From the NCBI RefSeq assembly GCF_014279875.1, contig NZ_CP047952.1, positions 1,240,001-1,304,000 of the forward strand: DNA of 64,000 nucleotides, written 5' to 3'. The notes beneath the pieces were generated by a model that saw only the letters and a list, made by a program, of their open reading frames with translations, searched no databases and was not told the DNA's origin. The stretch's first letter is position 1. Each line of letters begins with the position of its first letter. Positions 34,285 through 45,875 of the stretch are shown here, in pieces. The stretch is from Synechococcus sp. MEDNS5. GTDB lineage: Bacteria; Cyanobacteriota; Cyanobacteriia; PCC-6307; Cyanobiaceae. The position numbers were made by a program, and so were the translations under genes.

Positions 34285-35814
34285 ATGGACACGGCCCTGA
34301 ACAGCAACGGCTTCTTCCCTCGCAGCTTGGATGGAGATCTGGTTCGGCAACGCATTCGCGATCTTGAGTCAGGGAAGGTCGGCTTCTACAGCGTGGGGTT
34401 GTACCCCGCGTCACTCGCTTACAACTGCGCCATGCAGCAGGAGGAACCTGCGTCACTGCTGCTAGCTGCCCGCCCTGGGCGAGAACTACTTGGAGCGTTC
34501 TCCCAGGAGGCCCTCGAGGGGATGGACCCGGATCACGTGGCCACCGTGGAGCGGATGGGTAGCCATCTCCAGAACGGTCAGCGCTGTCCCAACACCCTCA
34601 AGGACCTGTTGCAGCGCTGCGAGCTGGTAGTGCTTAGTGCGAACAGCAATCACGTGGAGGAAGACCTGCAGGAAGCCTGCCGGTTGCGTGAGGAACTCAA
34701 CCGCGAACATGTGGTTCTGGCATGCCTGGCCGGCTCATTCAGCCACGACCACATCGCCAACGAGTCGTATGTGCTCTGTGAGAAAGTCCCCAATCTCGGA
34801 TTCTTCTCCGGATTCCATCGGCACGGTGCACTGCGCAATCCCCACGACAGCTTCACAGCCAACTTCTGCCATCCCAGCGCCCTCACGGCCCTGCTTGCAG
34901 CACGGATGCTGGATCGACTCTCCCCGAATATCCAGGTTTCGCCCGGTATTCACAACGTCGAGGGGCAATACATCAAGGCCGCCAAGAATATGTCGTCTGT
35001 GTTCGCAGGGTTCGGATACACCTACCACCACGACAACCCCGGGGTGCTCCCCACCTTGCTCACCCTGCTGCTGGATCAATGCCTCGATCAGGCAGCCACC
35101 GTGTCGATGGCACGCCGGAACAGGCAACGCCTGTACAACCGGCAACCTTTTCCACTCACCGAACTCGGCTACGGGGTCCAGAGAATCGAAGCCGCTCTTG
35201 TAAGAGGAGGGGATATGGAGAAGGTAAGGGATCACACCTTTGCCCAGCTCACGGCGATGGTTGCTGATGTCCGCGGCAGCATGATGCGCCCTGTTTCCGG
35301 AAACCCAACCCGAAATTTCCAGGCCGGACAAGTGCTCGCCGAACACATGCGCGCTGAGCAACGCTGCCCGCAATCAATGGATGAACTGGAAAGCTGGTGC
35401 GAAGACGCTGGCTTGCGCAAAGGAGGTCTTGAGGGACTCAAAGCACTGCGCTATTGGCCTCAAATCGCCCGTAAGTATGCGATTCCAGTCCATGACGCCT
35501 CCATGGTCAACCTGCTGTATATGGCCATCTATGGGCAATCCAGCACCAAGGATGTGGCCTTTTCGGTGATGACCGAAAGCCGGGAGCTGTCGAATTACTG
35601 CCAGGAGTCTGTCCGCCCCACCCACAGCCGTCGCTACGCGGACGCGCTTCAAAACCTTGATCAGCCAGAAGCGATGGACTTAGTGGTGAATGCCGTCATT
35701 GCTGACAATGCCCGCCGTTTGATCAGAGACGACTCAGGACTCGAGGAGTCGGAGGCAAACGCCGAACCTCCCGCCTATCTCAAGGCCATGAATGTGATTG
35801 AAAATGCACTCTGA
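34285..35814 (+). CDS. GpsA-like (glycerol-3-phosphate dehydrogenase-type) Rossmann protein of unknown function
   Basis: 509 aa from the ATG at 34285 (a GGAG lies about 15 nt upstream). The N-terminal ~200 residues look like a Rossmann unit with an unusual loop (VGFYSVGLYPASLAYNCA) and a strand-loop ELVVLSANSNHVEEDL. A middle segment, VEGQYIKAAKNMSSVFAG followed by DN, aligns in spacing with the catalytic VEIGGALKNVIAIGAG...GDN block of GpsA-type dehydrogenases. The C-terminal part is a helical 6PGDH-like bundle. Family membership is inferred by eye; it could instead be another oxidoreductase. Divergent neighbour of ggpP. Confidence 0.6.
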   Translation: MDTALNSNGFFPRSLDGDLVRQRIRDLESGKVGFYSVGLYPASLAYNCAMQQEEPASLLLAARPGRELLGAFSQEALEGMDPDHVATVERMGSHLQNGQRCPNTLKDLLQRCELVVLSANSNHVEEDLQEACRLREELNREHVVLACLAGSFSHDHIANESYVLCEKVPNLGFFSGFHRHGALRNPHDSFTANFCHPSALTALLAARMLDRLSPNIQVSPGIHNVEGQYIKAAKNMSSVFAGFGYTYHHDNPGVLPTLLTLLLDQCLDQAATVSMARRNRQRLYNRQPFPLTELGYGVQRIEAALVRGGDMEKVRDHTFAQLTAMVADVRGSMMRPVSGNPTRNFQAGQVLAEHMRAEQRCPQSMDELESWCEDAGLRKGGLEGLKALRYWPQIARKYAIPVHDASMVNLLYMAIYGQSSTKDVAFSVMTESRELSNYCQESVRPTHSRRYADALQNLDQPEAMDLVVNAVIADNARRLIRDDSGLEESEANAEPPAYLKAMNVIENAL

Positions 35815-35822
35815 TCCATTCG

Positions 35823-38495
35823 CTACACCGGCGGCAGCATCACGCAGGCATCAGCGATCTCGCGGTATGGGTCTGGATCACAGCTCAGCACCACCACTTG
35901 AAGCCCAAGGTCTACAGCCTGGCGCAACATCGCCAACACTGACACCAAACGCTTGGGGTCGGTGTTGGTGAAGGCATCGTCGAACAACAGCGGCAAGCAA
36001 CCGTCATGACTGCTGCGCAGGGTGTCAGCCATCGCAAAGCGCAGAGCGGCATTGAACTGCTCTTTCATGCCTCCGCTCAGCTGGGCGAAATCAAATGAGC
36101 GCCCGGATCGTTGCAGCCGCAGCGTATTCAAGCCTTCGGTGGGATCGACATTGAGCTCACAGTCGTCCGAGGCCTCCAGGAGTAGGGGAGCCATAAAGCG
36201 ATTGATGCTTTGCCTGAGGGGCATGGAATAGCGCCTGGAAAGATCCCGTCGCGCCTCCTGGAAACGCCTCAGCAGCAGCTGGCGCGCTTCAGCCACCAGA
36301 GTTTCCTGCTGTTCAGCCCGGATCGCCAGATCCCTTGCGGCTGCTGTCTCCTCGACCAGCGCGTGCAAGTCGCTACGGCCGAGACGATCGCAACGCTCAA
36401 GCAGGCCGCCCTGTTCTCGATTGAGATCCTCACGCCGACGGGAGAGATTGTGTTCCTGCTGTTCAAGCGAGGTCAACTGCCTCTCGGCGTCGACCGTTCG
36501 CTCAAGACCAGCCTCGGTGGTCAGCGCGAAAAGCTTGGATTGCTGAACGCGGCTGGTCTCCGTCAGAACGTCCAGCTGACGCTGAATCTGTGCCGCTTCA
36601 CCGTGAGTCTCCACAAATGCTTGGCGCTGTTGGCGTCGCTGCAGCTGTTGGGCTTCCAGGCGTTCAACACTCACCCGTCGCTCCTGGCGTTGCGACTGAA
36701 CAGCACTCAAGTTGCGTTCCAGTGCATCAAGGCGCGGACGAAGCGCCCGGGTTTGCTCCTGAACGGATTTATAGGTAGCCCTGCAGTCGAAGAGTGCTTG
36801 GTCCAAAGCCGAGGAATCCATCGTGAACAATGCCTCCGGTCCAAGGTCCTGCTGGAGGGCTGACAGCTTCTGCCGCAGGGTTTCAAGGGATTCATCGCCG
36901 TCAACTTGGACAGGGCGCTGCTGATCCAACTGCTGGAGGCGCGCCTTCACAAGTGCAAGCTCCTGGGTGAGGTTTTGCTGCTGAAGCAGCTGCTCCCTGG
37001 CCTCATCGAGGGATGACGCCCCCCACTGACGCAGTCCCTCATCGAACGCCTCCTGGAGTTGGGTGCGCTCGGTGGTCAATGCCGTCATACCGGTGCCTTC
37101 TCCGGGAAGCACCTGCACCATCACCCCCTCACCCACTTGCAGCCGGAACGCACCGGAACGCTGAAGGGTCTGTCCTTCCAACAACGCATCACCATCAAGC
37201 ACCACCTCCTGATCAGCCGCTTCCAGATGAATCGACGACGCCATGCTGTTCAGTCGGATCTCCAATTCTCGAAGCCGTTCTTGCAAACGCTGCAGAGCAG
37301 ACAGAGCCTCGGTGTTTTGTGCCGGTGCAGCATCAAGATTGTTTTGGAGTGATCCCTGTTGCGATTGAAGACGGGCCCGCAGATCATCCCATTGTTGATG
37401 GTCACGAATCCGAGTTTCAAGGCTCCGAAGCTCCTGCTGTCGGCGCAGTGCATGACCGCGCTCCTCAAGCGCATGCCGCTGTTCTTCCAGAGCATTAAGA
37501 GAGGCTTGCCGCGTTTTGAGCTGCTCGGACTGCTCTGTGGCCTGCACCACCGCTTTCTCCAGATCACGGCGATGAGCCTGGATTGAGCGGTCTGTCGACT
37601 CTGTTTCGGAATCAAGAGTCTTCAGGCTGTTGAGCTGCTGCTTGAGCTGCTGTTCTTCCTGAATGAGAGGTGCAAGCAACCGCTGCAGATCCAGTAAGGC
37701 GGTCAGTCGGCTGCGCTGCTGTCTTAGTTCAGGAACCGCGCCAGTCTCAAGATCTCGCAGGGCCTTCTCATTGCGATCAAGCTCTTCGCAGGCCGATTCA
37801 TAGATCTCCAGCTGTTGACACGCGTCCTGATGCCGCTGCTCAGCCTGCTGCAACTCCTGACGCCGCTTCCAGAGTTCGCTCTGCTGCTTGACGCCTCGAC
37901 TGGTGAAGCTGGCAGCGACCAGAACCTCAAGCTGATCGTGTATGTGTTGATCCAGGGGTGATTGCAGTGAGTCCGAAGCCTGGTTCTCTAAAGCGGCAAT
38001 GAGGCCATTGAGGTCGTAATGGCTGCCATCAAGCTCAAGAAGATTACGGCCTGCAAGCCCTTGCATCACCCAGAGATGGGCCCAGCGGCTGGGCAGGATC
38101 CGGTTCACTTGCCGACTGCCGATGATCTCCTCGACACCGAGCAGTGAAGCCAGGCGATCCTCCGCCTCACCGCCCAGATGCGCTGGAGCTCCCATCCGAC
38201 TGAGGCGGCAGGTACCACCGGCACCACTGAAAGATTTCTGCAGTGACCAGTGATGCCCATCCGCTTCGAAATCGAGTTCAATCTGGGGATGACCGGCATG
38301 CATCTCGGAGCGCAGGTCACGAACAGCAGCACCGGTTGCTGTAGCACGCACGAACAACGTGCGATGCATGGCCTCCACCAGCGAGCTCTTCCCGGTTTCG
38401 TTGCCACCGCCGATCAACGTCAACCCAGGCGCAAAGCCCACCTCCAGTATTCGATGGCGGCGCACACTTTCCAGTCTGCAGCGGATTAAGCGCAT
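35823..38495 (-). CDS. AAA ATPase with long coiled coil (YhaN / SbcC-like)
   Basis: 890 aa. Walker A at the N-terminus (IGGGNETGKSSLVEAM), then about 600 residues of coiled coil, and a C-terminal signature and Walker B (QLSGGMKEQFNAALRFA, LPLLFDDAFTNTD). No CxxC zinc hook is visible at the middle of the coiled coil, unlike SbcC or Rad50. It overlaps the nuclease gene by 10 nt, so they encode a complex like YhaN-YhaO. Probably acts in DNA end processing. Confidence 0.85.
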   Translation of the reverse strand: MRLIRCRLESVRRHRILEVGFAPGLTLIGGGNETGKSSLVEAMHRTLFVRATATGAAVRDLRSEMHAGHPQIELDFEADGHHWSLQKSFSGAGGTCRLSRMGAPAHLGGEAEDRLASLLGVEEIIGSRQVNRILPSRWAHLWVMQGLAGRNLLELDGSHYDLNGLIAALENQASDSLQSPLDQHIHDQLEVLVAASFTSRGVKQQSELWKRRQELQQAEQRHQDACQQLEIYESACEELDRNEKALRDLETGAVPELRQQRSRLTALLDLQRLLAPLIQEEQQLKQQLNSLKTLDSETESTDRSIQAHRRDLEKAVVQATEQSEQLKTRQASLNALEEQRHALEERGHALRRQQELRSLETRIRDHQQWDDLRARLQSQQGSLQNNLDAAPAQNTEALSALQRLQERLRELEIRLNSMASSIHLEAADQEVVLDGDALLEGQTLQRSGAFRLQVGEGVMVQVLPGEGTGMTALTTERTQLQEAFDEGLRQWGASSLDEAREQLLQQQNLTQELALVKARLQQLDQQRPVQVDGDESLETLRQKLSALQQDLGPEALFTMDSSALDQALFDCRATYKSVQEQTRALRPRLDALERNLSAVQSQRQERRVSVERLEAQQLQRRQQRQAFVETHGEAAQIQRQLDVLTETSRVQQSKLFALTTEAGLERTVDAERQLTSLEQQEHNLSRRREDLNREQGGLLERCDRLGRSDLHALVEETAAARDLAIRAEQQETLVAEARQLLLRRFQEARRDLSRRYSMPLRQSINRFMAPLLLEASDDCELNVDPTEGLNTLRLQRSGRSFDFAQLSGGMKEQFNAALRFAMADTLRSSHDGCLPLLFDDAFTNTDPKRLVSVLAMLRQAVDLGLQVVVLSCDPDPYREIADACVMLPPV

Positions 38496-39631
38496 GGAGA
38501 GGTGGCGCAGAGCTGATGAAGTTCGATCAAAGCCTGCTCGATCAGTGGGTCAGCACCACCCTCGAGCTCCTGTTTCAAACCTGCAGCAATGCCACTGAGA
38601 AGCGGCCCATCACTCCGGTTCAAACACTGATCGAGCTCTCCATCAGTCGGATATCGCCGAAGCTCACCTCGCAAGCGCAGATGCAGAAGCTGCTCTGAAA
38701 GCTCGCTGAGTAGCGCCTGCAAACGACGATGGGCATCCAAGCCGAGCTGGCCGTTGAGTTCAAGTCTCAGCAGATCACGGCCCACACGACTGCCGATGCA
38801 GGCATCAAGTTCTTGGTTCAAGCGCTCCAGATCGGGAAGCCCCTGGAGCTGCATGGTGATCCGATGCCACGCAACCCGGCCAGTCGTGATCATCTGAACC
38901 CGAGGATCGTCCCCCCTTGTGAGGTCGGCAAGAATCACTTGCGATCGCTGATCATCTGGCCCGGTCGGGAATCGATCAGGCTCCGGGGTGCCGCTGTACC
39001 AGGCATTGCTCTGAACCTGCATCAATCCATGCCAGTCGCCGAGAGCGATGTAATCGAGCTCTCCTGTGGGCAACTGTTCCAGATGCAAGGCGTTCACATC
39101 AGTCCCAGAGCCAAAGCCCTGCACCGATCCATGGGCCAGCAGAACGCGTGGAGCCTTTGGATCCAGGTCCTGCCAATTGAGCTGATCAAGCCAGCGCATC
39201 GGACCGACACTGTCGTGACGGCGTAGCAAGGGGCAGGGCAATAGGGTCATTCCCGCTCTGCTCTTGGGCTCCGGTTGGGTCAAAAGCTCCAGATTCGGGG
39301 CCCGCTCCCGCATCCGACGCCGAAGATCCTCACGCCGCCAGATGCCACCAGCCCCGCCATGGTCATGATTGCCTGGGATCACAAGAACAGGGCACGGCAT
39401 CGCACCAATCAGCTCCATCACCTCCAAAACCTCCGAGGCGGGAACGGTGGAGGAATCAAAAAGGTCGCCGGCAACGAGCAGAGCATCCACCGATTCACGG
39501 CGGGCAACCTCACCAATGCGGCTGACGGCCTCAATACGTTCTCGCTGCAGACGAGCCTGTTTCTGAGGATCAGCAATCCACCGGTAAGGCTTACCGATCT
39601 GCCAGTCAGCCGTGTGAAGAATGCGGGGCAC
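38486..39631 (-). CDS. DNA repair exonuclease, SbcD/YhaO-like metallophosphoesterase
   Basis: 381 aa from the GTG at 39631, chosen because a GGGAG precedes it and the frame to 39817 lacks homology. Calcineurin-like nuclease motifs in order: HTADWQIG, VAGDLFDSS, GNHDHGG, and LLAHGSVQGF, then ALGDWHGLMQ. These correspond to Mre11/SbcD. It precedes and overlaps the coiled-coil ATPase, suggesting the two form one nuclease machine. Confidence 0.88.
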   Translation of the reverse strand: MPRILHTADWQIGKPYRWIADPQKQARLQRERIEAVSRIGEVARRESVDALLVAGDLFDSSTVPASEVLEVMELIGAMPCPVLVIPGNHDHGGAGGIWRREDLRRRMRERAPNLELLTQPEPKSRAGMTLLPCPLLRRHDSVGPMRWLDQLNWQDLDPKAPRVLLAHGSVQGFGSGTDVNALHLEQLPTGELDYIALGDWHGLMQVQSNAWYSGTPEPDRFPTGPDDQRSQVILADLTRGDDPRVQMITTGRVAWHRITMQLQGLPDLERLNQELDACIGSRVGRDLLRLELNGQLGLDAHRRLQALLSELSEQLLHLRLRGELRRYPTDGELDQCLNRSDGPLLSGIAAGLKQELEGGADPLIEQALIELHQLCATSPCA

Positions 39632-39753
39632 GCGCTCCCTTGATGCGGTCGCAGCCCATGGTGCCGCCTCCCCGGCTGTTTTTCCGCACACTCTCACCTG
39701 GCAAGACAGCTGGAAGACGGCATTGTTTCGACGTGAGACCCAGGCGATACACC

Positions 39754-40890
39754 GTGACCAAGGCTCCCTCCGGCTCCAACGCATCCCTGGAGACCATCGC
39801 CGGACTGTTCCATCCACCAGACCAGATCAAGGCCATCGATCAGCTGGGATCTGGAAATGTCAACGACACCTTCCTGGTCACCCTTGAGGCCAGCGCAGCG
39901 AGGCAAGCCTTCGTGATGCAGAGGCTCAACACGGATGTGTTTGAGAGCCCGGAACTGGTGATGCGCAATCTCCTTCGCCTCGGCGATCACGTTGAGCGGC
40001 GATTAGCGGAGGAACCACCTGAGCTTTCGGGGCGACGCTGGGAGATTCCAAAGGTTCTCCCCACCCTCGATGCCGACGGGCACTGGGTTGAGCATGAGGG
40101 TGAGTTCTGGCGCTCGATCTCGTATATCGGAGCGGCCACAACAACCGATGTCATCAAGGATGAAGCCCATGCCTGGGAGCTCGGTTACGGCCTGGGGATG
40201 TTCCACCACCTGATCAGTGATCTGCCCACAGAGGAGCTAGCGGACACCCTTGAAAATTTCCACATTGCACCGGCGTATCTGGCTGAGCTCGATGCCGTGG
40301 TCGGGAGCACAGTGCCCATCACAGACGCCAGAGTGAATGCAGCTCTCGCCTTCGTGAATGCGCGCCGTGACGGCCTTGATGTGCTTGAGCAGGCCTGCGC
40401 CAGGGGGGAACTGCAACGCCGGCCCATTCACGGTGACCCGAAGATCAACAACGTGATGATCGATGAACGCACCGGGCATGCGGTGGGGTTGATCGATCTT
40501 GACACGGTCAAACCTGGATTGCTGCACTACGACATCGGCGACTGTCTACGCTCCTGCTGCAACCGCCTCGGGGAGGAAACCGCAAGTCCGCAGGATGTGG
40601 TTTTTGATCTGGAGCTCTGCCGCTCGATCCTGAAGGGGTACCTCAAGGTTGGGCAATCCTTTCTCAGCGATGACGATGTGCGCCACCTGCCTGCGTGCAT
40701 CCACTTGATCCCCTTGGAACTGGGCCTGCGTTTTCTCACTGATCACCTTTTAGGCGACTGTTATTTCAAAACGGAGCGAGCCGGTCACAATCTGGATCGG
40801 GCTTGGGTGCAGTTTGCTCTAACCCTCTCGATTGAGCAGCAGTGGGACGAGCTGGTTGCCCTGATCGAGAGCCTTCGCGGAGTGAGCTGA
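39754..40890 (+). CDS. phosphotransferase enzyme family kinase (APH/NahK-like)
   Basis: 378 aa from the GTG at 39754 (an earlier GTG at 39733 is possible). APH-type kinase fold: GSGNVNDTFLV (nucleotide loop), IHGDPKINNVMID (Brenner HGDxxxxN motif) and GLIDLDTVKPGLLHYDIGD (DxD). Relatives phosphorylate N-acetylhexosamines, homoserine or choline; substrate unknown here. Possibly a small-sugar kinase. It is followed at 1 nt by the DOMON-like gene. Confidence 0.8.
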   Translation: MTKAPSGSNASLETIAGLFHPPDQIKAIDQLGSGNVNDTFLVTLEASAARQAFVMQRLNTDVFESPELVMRNLLRLGDHVERRLAEEPPELSGRRWEIPKVLPTLDADGHWVEHEGEFWRSISYIGAATTTDVIKDEAHAWELGYGLGMFHHLISDLPTEELADTLENFHIAPAYLAELDAVVGSTVPITDARVNAALAFVNARRDGLDVLEQACARGELQRRPIHGDPKINNVMIDERTGHAVGLIDLDTVKPGLLHYDIGDCLRSCCNRLGEETASPQDVVFDLELCRSILKGYLKVGQSFLSDDDVRHLPACIHLIPLELGLRFLTDHLLGDCYFKTERAGHNLDRAWVQFALTLSIEQQWDELVALIESLRGVS

Positions 40891-40891
40891 C

Positions 40892-41473
40892 GTGGCACGC
40901 CATCCAGTGATGGTGCGTCAGGTCTGCCCGCTGGTCCCCTTTTCTCCAGACGCATCCCCGACACTGCTGGCCAGTGCCGAGTTCGTATGGGAAGAACAAA
41001 ACACCCTCGAATTGAGTTTCAGCCTGAGGCCACCGCAATCGGGGCAGCAGCTTCCGAAGCTGGAATTCATGGACGCATCACCTGGCTCGAGCCTGCGTAG
41101 CGGGCAGCGCCTCGATGGTCTCTGGGAACACACCTGTTTTGAAGCGTTTTTTGCCCAACCCAACCAGGATCGTTATTGGGAGCTGAATGTTTCACCAACG
41201 GGCGACTGGAATCTCTACCGATTCGAGAGCTATCGGACTGATGGTGTGCATGAACAGACTCCTAAGCCACTGATTCATTGGCAAAGCTCCACCCGGGATT
41301 GCCGCTGCACCATCGTGTTGAGCCTTGATCCCTGGTGGACTCCGGTGCAATTGCCGGAGTTAGCGATCTCGATGGTGCTCGAGGACAGCGACAACAACCT
41401 CAGCTACTGGGCTTTGTCTCACCACGGAAACGAGCCAGACTTTCACGACAGGCGAGCCTTTCTCTGCGCATGA
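40892..41473 (+). CDS. DOMON-like domain protein
   Basis: 193 aa. A beta-sandwich-like pattern with LWEHTCFEAFFAQPNQDRYW and LNVSPTGDWNLYRFESYR matches the DOMON-like family found in cyanobacteria. Such domains bind haem or sugars; neither is confirmed. Its stop overlaps the ATG of the lytic transglycosylase gene by 4 nt. Confidence 0.8.
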   Translation: MARHPVMVRQVCPLVPFSPDASPTLLASAEFVWEEQNTLELSFSLRPPQSGQQLPKLEFMDASPGSSLRSGQRLDGLWEHTCFEAFFAQPNQDRYWELNVSPTGDWNLYRFESYRTDGVHEQTPKPLIHWQSSTRDCRCTIVLSLDPWWTPVQLPELAISMVLEDSDNNLSYWALSHHGNEPDFHDRRAFLCA

Positions 41474-42483
41474 CCCGGTTCCTCATCCGTCGTCACCACT
41501 GGGCGACTCTGCTGCTGGGTCTGCCGCTTCTGTTCACGCCCCTCACCGTTGCCTGCCGGCAGCTGAACGCGCCGGCATCGGATCCCCCTGAAGCCGTCAA
41601 GCCAACGCTGGCTGGCGTTGGGATGGAACTGCCAACCCAATCAGACCTTCCAGTGGCCCCGAACGGAAACCACTACCCCCTGGTTCCGGCCCAGGAAGAC
41701 AACACAGCGTCTCTCCTGGTCAGCATCGAAACCGCCTTGATCGACCCGGATCACGATCCAGCGGAAATTCCTCAACTCGCCCATCAACAGCAGGTCATTT
41801 ACCGGGTGTTGTCCCATAACCCGGCCTTATCTGAAGAGGTGCGGAATCGTCTGCCCTCGCGTTGGCAATGGGTATTCGATCAACACATCGCCGCACGACG
41901 CTCATTCCTGGCCATGCACCGCGGACCGGCCTCCACAACCCTGCCTGCGTGGCGCATCCAGGCTCCTGCACCACAGGAGGCTCTTCTCAAGGCCTACCGC
42001 AGCGCAGCGGATGCCACCGGAATTCCATGGGAAGTCCTGGCCGCAGTGAATCTTGTGGAAACAGGAATGGGCCGGATCGATGGTGTTTCCGTCGCCAATG
42101 CACAGGGGCCCATGCAATTTCTCCCCACCACCTGGGCTGAGCCTGGAATCGGCAGAGATGGAGACATTCGCGATCCGTGGGATGCCATCCATGCGGCTGC
42201 GCGATATTTAGTACGACGTGGCGGCCTCAAGGACATCCGACGCGGTCTATGGGGTTACAACAACAGTGACCATTACGGCAAGGCCGTTTTGCACTACGCC
42301 GCGTTGCTCCAACGGGAACCTCTCACCTATCGAGGCCTTTACAACTGGCAGATCCATTACGCCGCCTCAGCGGGTGATCTCTGGCTGCATGAGGGATATT
42401 CAGCGGCATCACCTGTCCCCGTGGCTGAGCATCTGAAGCGCTACCCCCACAGTGCCTCCCCTCAGCGTGCAAAACCCAACTGA
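41470..42483 (+). CDS. lytic transglycosylase (SLT domain), membrane-anchored
   Basis: 337 aa. N-terminal hydrophobic segment ending in LTVACRQ, a weak lipobox-like site; the mature protein begins with a long linker. The C-terminal SLT domain has the catalytic-type VNLVETGMGRI and ANAQGPMQFLPTTWA, then WGYNNSDHYGKAV. It cleaves peptidoglycan glycan strands. ATGA overlap with the DOMON-like gene. Confidence 0.88.
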   Translation: MTRFLIRRHHWATLLLGLPLLFTPLTVACRQLNAPASDPPEAVKPTLAGVGMELPTQSDLPVAPNGNHYPLVPAQEDNTASLLVSIETALIDPDHDPAEIPQLAHQQQVIYRVLSHNPALSEEVRNRLPSRWQWVFDQHIAARRSFLAMHRGPASTTLPAWRIQAPAPQEALLKAYRSAADATGIPWEVLAAVNLVETGMGRIDGVSVANAQGPMQFLPTTWAEPGIGRDGDIRDPWDAIHAAARYLVRRGGLKDIRRGLWGYNNSDHYGKAVLHYAALLQREPLTYRGLYNWQIHYAASAGDLWLHEGYSAASPVPVAEHLKRYPHSASPQRAKPN

Positions 42484-42524
42484 ACCCTTCACCATGGCGT
42501 CGAAAAGCGGTCAGCCCCTCACCC

Positions 42525-43790
42525 TTGAACGCCACCCCTGAGTCAACGGGCAACCATTCGCCGATTGCTGCCGCGATCGGCAACACGGTGGAGTGGTTCG
42601 ACTTCGCTGTGTATGGCTACTTCGCTGAATCAATCGGTGCAGCTTTTTTTCCACAAGATTCAGCCAGCCTGCAATTTCTGAGCGCCTTTGGGGTGTTTGC
42701 CACCGGATACCTGATGCGTCCAATCGGGGGATTGGTGCTCGGCCCCATTGGCGACATGTTCGGCCGGCGGATTCTGCTTTTGATGAGTGTGGCCATCATG
42801 GGCAGCTGCAGCCTGTTGATCGCGCTACTACCCACGACAGATCAGATCGGCCCCACAGCAGCGGTGCTGTTGGTGCTGCTGCGAATGATTCAGGGTCTTT
42901 CTGTGGGTGCGGAATACTCCAGCTCGATCGCTTGGAGTGTGGAGACATCCCCTCAAAAAACGCGTGGGTTTCTCGCCAGCGTGACAGCGGCTGGCGCCAC
43001 CGTGGGCTTCATCTCCGGCTCGCTGGTGGCCACCGTGATTGATCACTTCATCCCGATCACCGCCATGAATGCGGGAGGCTGGAGAATTCCCTTCGTCATT
43101 GGCTCTCTGCTGGCACTTCTGGCACTGATGCTGCGCAGATCGATTCAGGACAGCCGTCCTGAGGGGGCTTCGAGTTCTATCACCGGTCAATGGCATCAGG
43201 TGATGACGGACTGGCCAGCCATGCTGCGCCTGATGGGCACCGTGGGCGTCGCCACGGCGGTGTTTTACGCCGTTGGGGTGTACTACGTCGACGAGGCATC
43301 CCGGCTTGATCCCGCCAATGCATCGCTCTACAACGGCATCAATACGGTCGTGCAGCTCTTCGGACTTGGAATGGCGCTCCTCGCCGGCCGCTGTGCCGAT
43401 CGCTTCTCCCCCCTTCCGCTTGTGCGGCGTTCTCTTCTAATCAGCATGGTCTTGATGGTCCCAGGACTGCTGATCCTTGCCAAGGGAGGCCCCGTTAGCT
43501 TTGCGATGGGGCAGGCCATGGTGCTGCTTCCGATCTTTTTCTATTCCGGGGTCACCCCCCTGCTCCACCCGCTTTTCTTTCCGGGGGGGTCGCGATGTGC
43601 CAGTTTCTCCTTCTCCTACAGCCTCGTGGTGGCTGTAGTGGGAGGCACCGCGCCAATTGTGTCCACCTGGCTCAGGGATCTCAAGGGCTGGCCCAATGAA
43701 CTGATTCTCTACCTGCTGATTCTGGCGGCCCCAGCATTCTGGGCCTGGTCCTCCGGCCCCCGGCATTTACGCTTCCAGGGACAGGACTGA
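42525..43790 (+). CDS. MFS transporter, metabolite:H+ symporter (ProP-like) subfamily
   Basis: 421 aa from a TTG at 42525 (no ATG in frame nearby). Twelve hydrophobic segments with the MHS signatures GNTVEWFDFAVYGYFAESIG at the N-terminus and GPIGDMFGRRILL in loop 2-3. The family includes ProP and KgtP-type carriers for betaine, proline and dicarboxylates. It is not adjacent to the glucosylglycerol genes (8 kb away), so a link to osmolyte uptake is only a possibility. Confidence 0.85.
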   Translation: MNATPESTGNHSPIAAAIGNTVEWFDFAVYGYFAESIGAAFFPQDSASLQFLSAFGVFATGYLMRPIGGLVLGPIGDMFGRRILLLMSVAIMGSCSLLIALLPTTDQIGPTAAVLLVLLRMIQGLSVGAEYSSSIAWSVETSPQKTRGFLASVTAAGATVGFISGSLVATVIDHFIPITAMNAGGWRIPFVIGSLLALLALMLRRSIQDSRPEGASSSITGQWHQVMTDWPAMLRLMGTVGVATAVFYAVGVYYVDEASRLDPANASLYNGINTVVQLFGLGMALLAGRCADRFSPLPLVRRSLLISMVLMVPGLLILAKGGPVSFAMGQAMVLLPIFFYSGVTPLLHPLFFPGGSRCASFSFSYSLVVAVVGGTAPIVSTWLRDLKGWPNELILYLLILAAPAFWAWSSGPRHLRFQGQD

Positions 43791-43799
43791 AAAAGCTGC

Positions 43800-45858
<2,059 letters not shown>

Positions 45859-45875
45859 TGGGGGTGAGTAGCTGA

